A stretch of DNA of 64,000 nt from Pseudomonadota bacterium (GTDB lineage Bacteria; Myxococcota_A; UBA796; UBA9615). The stretch's first letter is position 1; every line of letters begins with the position of its first letter. Both the position numbers and the translations under genes were made by a program. Positions 61,404-64,000 of this stretch are shown here, one piece after another. The notes below the pieces were generated by a model. That model was not told the origin of the DNA, did not search any database, and saw only the letters and a list, made by a program, of their open reading frames with translations. The stretch covers positions 1 through 64,000 of the forward strand of contig JAAESI010000095.1 of NCBI GenBank assembly GCA_024229515.1. Reading direction: 5' to 3'.

Positions 61404-62806
61404 CTGCCCCCCCCGGAGCGGGCGGGCACATCGATCCCGTAGTCCCGCATCTTGTAGAGCAGCGCCCGGTGGGAGATCTCCAGGAGCTTGCAGGCGTGGG
61501 TGCGGTTGCCTCCGGTGTGCTCCAGCGCGCGGGCGATGAGATCCGCTTCGAGGCTCGCGACGCGACGCTTGATCGACAGGTCGTGGTCGTCGGCGCGGCG
61601 GCGGCGTCCTCCCGCGGCAGCGTCACGAAGCTGCGGGGGGAAGCTGTCGAGCGCGAGCTGATCGCCCTCGCCCAGGAGCATCGCCCGCTCCAGGGCGTTC
61701 TCGAGCTCGCGCACGTTGCCGGGCCATGGGTAGGCCAGCAGCGCTTTGAGGGCCGGCGCCTCGACCCCGGTGACGGACTTGGTGAACTTGCGGTTGAAGC
61801 GCGCCAGGAAGTGCTCGATCAGCAGGGGCACGTCCTCGGGCCGCTCGCGCAGCGGGGGGAGGCGGATGTGCACCACGTTGAGCCGGTAGAAGAGGTCTTC
61901 GCGGAAGGTCCCCTCGGCGACCCGTTTCTCCAGATCGCGGGAGGTGGCGGCGATGAGGCGCACGTCGATGGACTCGACCTTGTTCTCGCCCACCCGACGG
62001 ATCTCGTCGTTCTCGAGCACGCGGAGGAGCTTGACCTGCAGGGAGATCGGCATCTCCCCCATCTCGTCGAGGAACAGCGTCCCCCCCGAGGCTTCCTGGA
62101 ACAGGCCGCGCTTGGCCTTCACGGCGCCGGTGAAGGCGCCGCGGGCGTGTCCGAAGAGCTCGGACTCGAGCAGGTTCTCCGGGATCGCGGCGCAGTTGAT
62201 GGGGACGAAGCTGGCGGCGGCGCGGTCCGAGTTTCGGTGCACGGCCCGGGCAAGCAGCTCCTTGCCGGTGCCGGACTCGCCCGTCAGGAGCACGGTCGTC
62301 TTGTAGGGAGCGATCTTCGTGACGGTGCCGAAGACCTGCTTCATCGGATCGCTGCGGCCGATGATGTTGTCGAACTGGAACCGCTCGTCGAGCTCCTCGC
62401 GGAGCCGCTGGTTCTCCTGGAACAGGACCTCCCGCTCCTGGATCTTGCGGAGCAGGAGCACCACCTCGTCGGCCGTGAACGGCTTGTTGAAGTAGTCGTA
62501 GGCGCCGGCCTTCATGCACTCGATGGCGACCTCGTCGCCGCCGTACGCGGACATCATCACGACGTAGGTGTCGAACTCCCGGGCGGTGATCTCGGCGAGC
62601 AGCTCGCGGCCGTCCATGCCGGGCATGCGAATGTCGCTGATCACGACGGGGAAGCGCTGCTCGGACAACAACTCGAGCGCTTGTTCGCCGCCGGCGACGG
62701 CGGTGGGCTCGTAGCCGGCCTTCTTCAGGACGACCAAGAGCAGGTGGCGGATGTTCTCCTCGTCGTCGACGACGAGAACGCGCTTGAGGCCATCGGGCGG
62801 GGACAT
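61400..62806 (-). CDS. NtrC-family sigma54-dependent response regulator
   Basis: A 468-residue regulator: receiver domain (acidic pair Asp14/15, phospho-acceptor Asp58, Lys108), AAA+ domain with Walker A GESGTGKE (176-183), the sigma54-contacting GAFTGA (223-228) and arginine finger region, and a Fis-type helix-turn-helix (about 425-460, GGNRTHACKLLEISHRALLY). It activates sigma54 promoters after phosphorylation. No histidine kinase is in the window. PilR is of this type, so control of the pilus genes downstream is plausible. ATG 62806 lies 8 bases after TAGCAT. Confidence 0.93.
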   Translation of the reverse strand: MSPPDGLKRVLVVDDEENIRHLLLVVLKKAGYEPTAVAGGEQALELLSEQRFPVVISDIRMPGMDGRELLAEITAREFDTYVVMMSAYGGDEVAIECMKAGAYDYFNKPFTADEVVLLLRKIQEREVLFQENQRLREELDERFQFDNIIGRSDPMKQVFGTVTKIAPYKTTVLLTGESGTGKELLARAVHRNSDRAAASFVPINCAAIPENLLESELFGHARGAFTGAVKAKRGLFQEASGGTLFLDEMGEMPISLQVKLLRVLENDEIRRVGENKVESIDVRLIAATSRDLEKRVAEGTFREDLFYRLNVVHIRLPPLRERPEDVPLLIEHFLARFNRKFTKSVTGVEAPALKALLAYPWPGNVRELENALERAMLLGEGDQLALDSFPPQLRDAAAGGRRRRADDHDLSIKRRVASLEADLIARALEHTGGNRTHACKLLEISHRALLYKMRDYGIDVPARSGGGS

Positions 62807-62814
62807 CGACGTGG

Positions 62815-62824
62815 ATGCTAGCTT
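62815..62824. promoter_or_regulatory. Overlapping divergent -10 boxes, both leaderless
   Basis: ATGCTAGCTT holds TAGCTT (62819-62824), 8 bases before the glycosyltransferase ATG, and on the minus strand TAGCAT (62820-62815), 8 bases before the NtrC ATG. They share TA at 62819-62820. The start codons are only 26 bases apart. Confidence 0.55.
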
Positions 62825-62832
62825 GGCAGCCG

Positions 62833-64000
62833 ATGCCGTCGCGCCGCTCCCGGCGGATCCTCTTCGTCGCCCACGCCTTCGAACCCGACAGCTCCGCCGG
62901 CGTGGAGCTGTACACGGCGCGTCTCGCGCGGGGGCTGCAGCAGCGCGGATGGGAGCCCACCGTGCTCGTTCCTCGCCTGCGGCCGGGCCGCGCCCAGTAC
63001 GCCCGGATCGAGGAGCGCGTCGGGGGCCTGCCGGTCGTCGGAGTCGTCCAGAACTACCCGTACCAGGACCTCCCCGAAGCGGCGGCCGACCCGGTCATCG
63101 ACCGCGTCGTCGACGCCGTGCTGGGGGACCTGAAGCCGGATCTCATCGCGATCCAGACGCTGGCGGGCCTGTCCGTCGGCATCCTCGCCCGGGCGGCCGC
63201 GCGGGGGATCCCGGTGGTGCTCCACCTCCACGACGGCTGGTGGGCGTGTGCCAGCGGGGGGCAGCGACGGCACCCCGACGGCGAGCTCTGCCTGCCGGTG
63301 GACAAGGCCCGCTGCGGCGCCTGCTTCGATCGCTTCCGCCACCGCGAGGGGCCCCTGGAGCGGGCGGGAAGGTGGGCCGCGGGCCGCCTCCCCGGGGTCG
63401 TCCCCCCCGACGCGGTGCACCGTGCGTTCGCGGCGCTGCCGGACTCGGCCCGGGGAGCGCTCAAGCGGCTGAATGAGAAGGGCGCACGCCGGACCGCGGA
63501 CGGAGCCCCCGAAGCGACGGCCCCCGGAGTGGACCCGCGCATCGAAGCCCGCGACGCTGCCATCGCCGCCGCGCTCCCCCACGTCGCCGCGACCTTCAGT
63601 CCGACCGCGTTCCTGGCCGAGTCGCTCCAGGGCGACGGACTGGTCTTCCCCGGCGTGGCGGTCGTGCCCACCGGGGTCCCCACCGACCCGCGGCCCCCGG
63701 TGGCGCCGACCTCGGACGGGCCCCTGCGAGCGCTCTTCGTCGGTACCTGGGTCCCCCACAAAGGGCCGCAGGTCTTCGCTGAGGCGCTGAGGCGCACCAC
63801 CGCCCCGGTCCAGGGCCGGGCCCTCGGGCCCGATCCATTCCCCCAGTTCCGAGCCGAGGTGGAGGCGATCGCATCCGGCCGCCTGCAGGCCAGCGGCGCC
63901 CTCCCGCCCGAGGCGGTCGCCGCGGCGATGGATGAGGCCGACGTGCTCGTGGTGCCTTCGGTGTGGGCCGAGAACGCCCCCCTCGTGATCCTCGAGGCCC
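62833..64000 (+). CDS. Glycosyltransferase, GT4/GT1-like (runs off the window)
   Basis: At least 389 residues from ATG 62833 with no stop before the window ends. The N-terminal Rossmann half (RILFVAHAFEPDSSAGVELY, the usual G-V-E opening; VVLHLHDGWWACASGG with a Cys-rich insert C-x2-C in ARCGAC) and the start of the C-terminal nucleotide-sugar half (RALFVGTWVPHKGPQVFAEA, ADVLVVPSVWAENAPLVILE, which holds the E-x7-E donor motif) are clear. It transfers a sugar to an unknown acceptor. Divergent from the NtrC gene. Confidence 0.85.
   Translation, partial: MPSRRSRRILFVAHAFEPDSSAGVELYTARLARGLQQRGWEPTVLVPRLRPGRAQYARIEERVGGLPVVGVVQNYPYQDLPEAAADPVIDRVVDAVLGDLKPDLIAIQTLAGLSVGILARAAARGIPVVLHLHDGWWACASGGQRRHPDGELCLPVDKARCGACFDRFRHREGPLERAGRWAAGRLPGVVPPDAVHRAFAALPDSARGALKRLNEKGARRTADGAPEATAPGVDPRIEARDAAIAAALPHVAATFSPTAFLAESLQGDGLVFPGVAVVPTGVPTDPRPPVAPTSDGPLRALFVGTWVPHKGPQVFAEALRRTTAPVQGRALGPDPFPQFRAEVEAIASGRLQASGALPPEAVAAAMDEADVLVVPSVWAENAPLVILEA

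Overview
The window is GC-rich (roughly 68-70%), almost fully coding DNA that looks like a chromosomal piece from an uncultured Myxococcota / delta-proteobacterial-type Gram-negative bacterium. The reasons are the block pilM-N-O-P-Q followed by shikimate and acetyl-CoA carboxylase genes, an Omp85 protein with about seven POTRA domains, many lipoproteins with Pro/Glu or Asp-rich tethers after the lipid-bearing Cys, thrombospondin type 3 repeats, and a large TPR repertoire. No phage, transposase, rRNA, CRISPR array or classical defence system is visible. No gene-free stretch exceeds 300 bases; the longest is 54423-54619.

Layout. (1) 1-7943: an uncharacterised C-terminal fragment, the decayed end of a formylglycine-generating-enzyme-like gene, a GH26-like lipoprotein, an aldo/keto reductase, a calcineurin-like phosphoesterase lipoprotein, a penicillin-acylase lipoprotein, and a double GGDEF gene broken by two frameshifts. 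(2) 8015-13721: a compact operon encoding a GbsR/MarR-like regulator with a 30-bp dyad over its own start, two FtsX-type permeases, an ABC ATPase, a LolA-like periplasmic carrier and a probable outer-membrane barrel. Together these look like a self-contained inner-to-outer-membrane export path. (3) 13744-21140: mostly lipoproteins, including a thrombospondin-repeat protein with an internal TAG, a discoidin/beta-propeller protein, an M19 dipeptidase, and two divergent members of an apparently undescribed lipoprotein family. (4) 21137-28851: thymidine kinase, an unknown protein facing an EcsC-family protein, tolQ-tolR-tolA-tolB, a Ppx/GppA phosphatase and a HEAT-like protein. (5) 28852-36410: a small lipoprotein whose 3' end duplicates the end of the adjacent Omp85 gene, then the TamA/TamB-type pair. 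(6) 36470-38353: a damaged winged-helix/AAA/TPR regulator and tRNA-Gly(CCC). (7) 51119 down to 38368: one long minus-strand unit, pilMNOPQ, aroKB fusion, lipoprotein, TPR, aroQ, accB, accC, TPR. (8) 51333-54422: a fused membrane/spermidine-synthase-like/TPR protein. (9) 62806 down to 54620: an NtrC-type activator, a TPR lipoprotein, four minor pilins and PilY1, which would prime and tip the pilus whose assembly platform is region 7. (10) 62833-64000: the start of a glycosyltransferase.

The most striking signals are in expression architecture. At least nine genes have a TAnnnT-type -10 box only 6-8 bases before the start codon, which implies leaderless mRNAs. At three divergent gene pairs the two opposing -10 boxes overlap by exactly TA in a 10-bp core. 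Two genes (tolB and a TPR lipoprotein) make sense only with a CTG start sitting in a CTGA overlap with the preceding stop codon.
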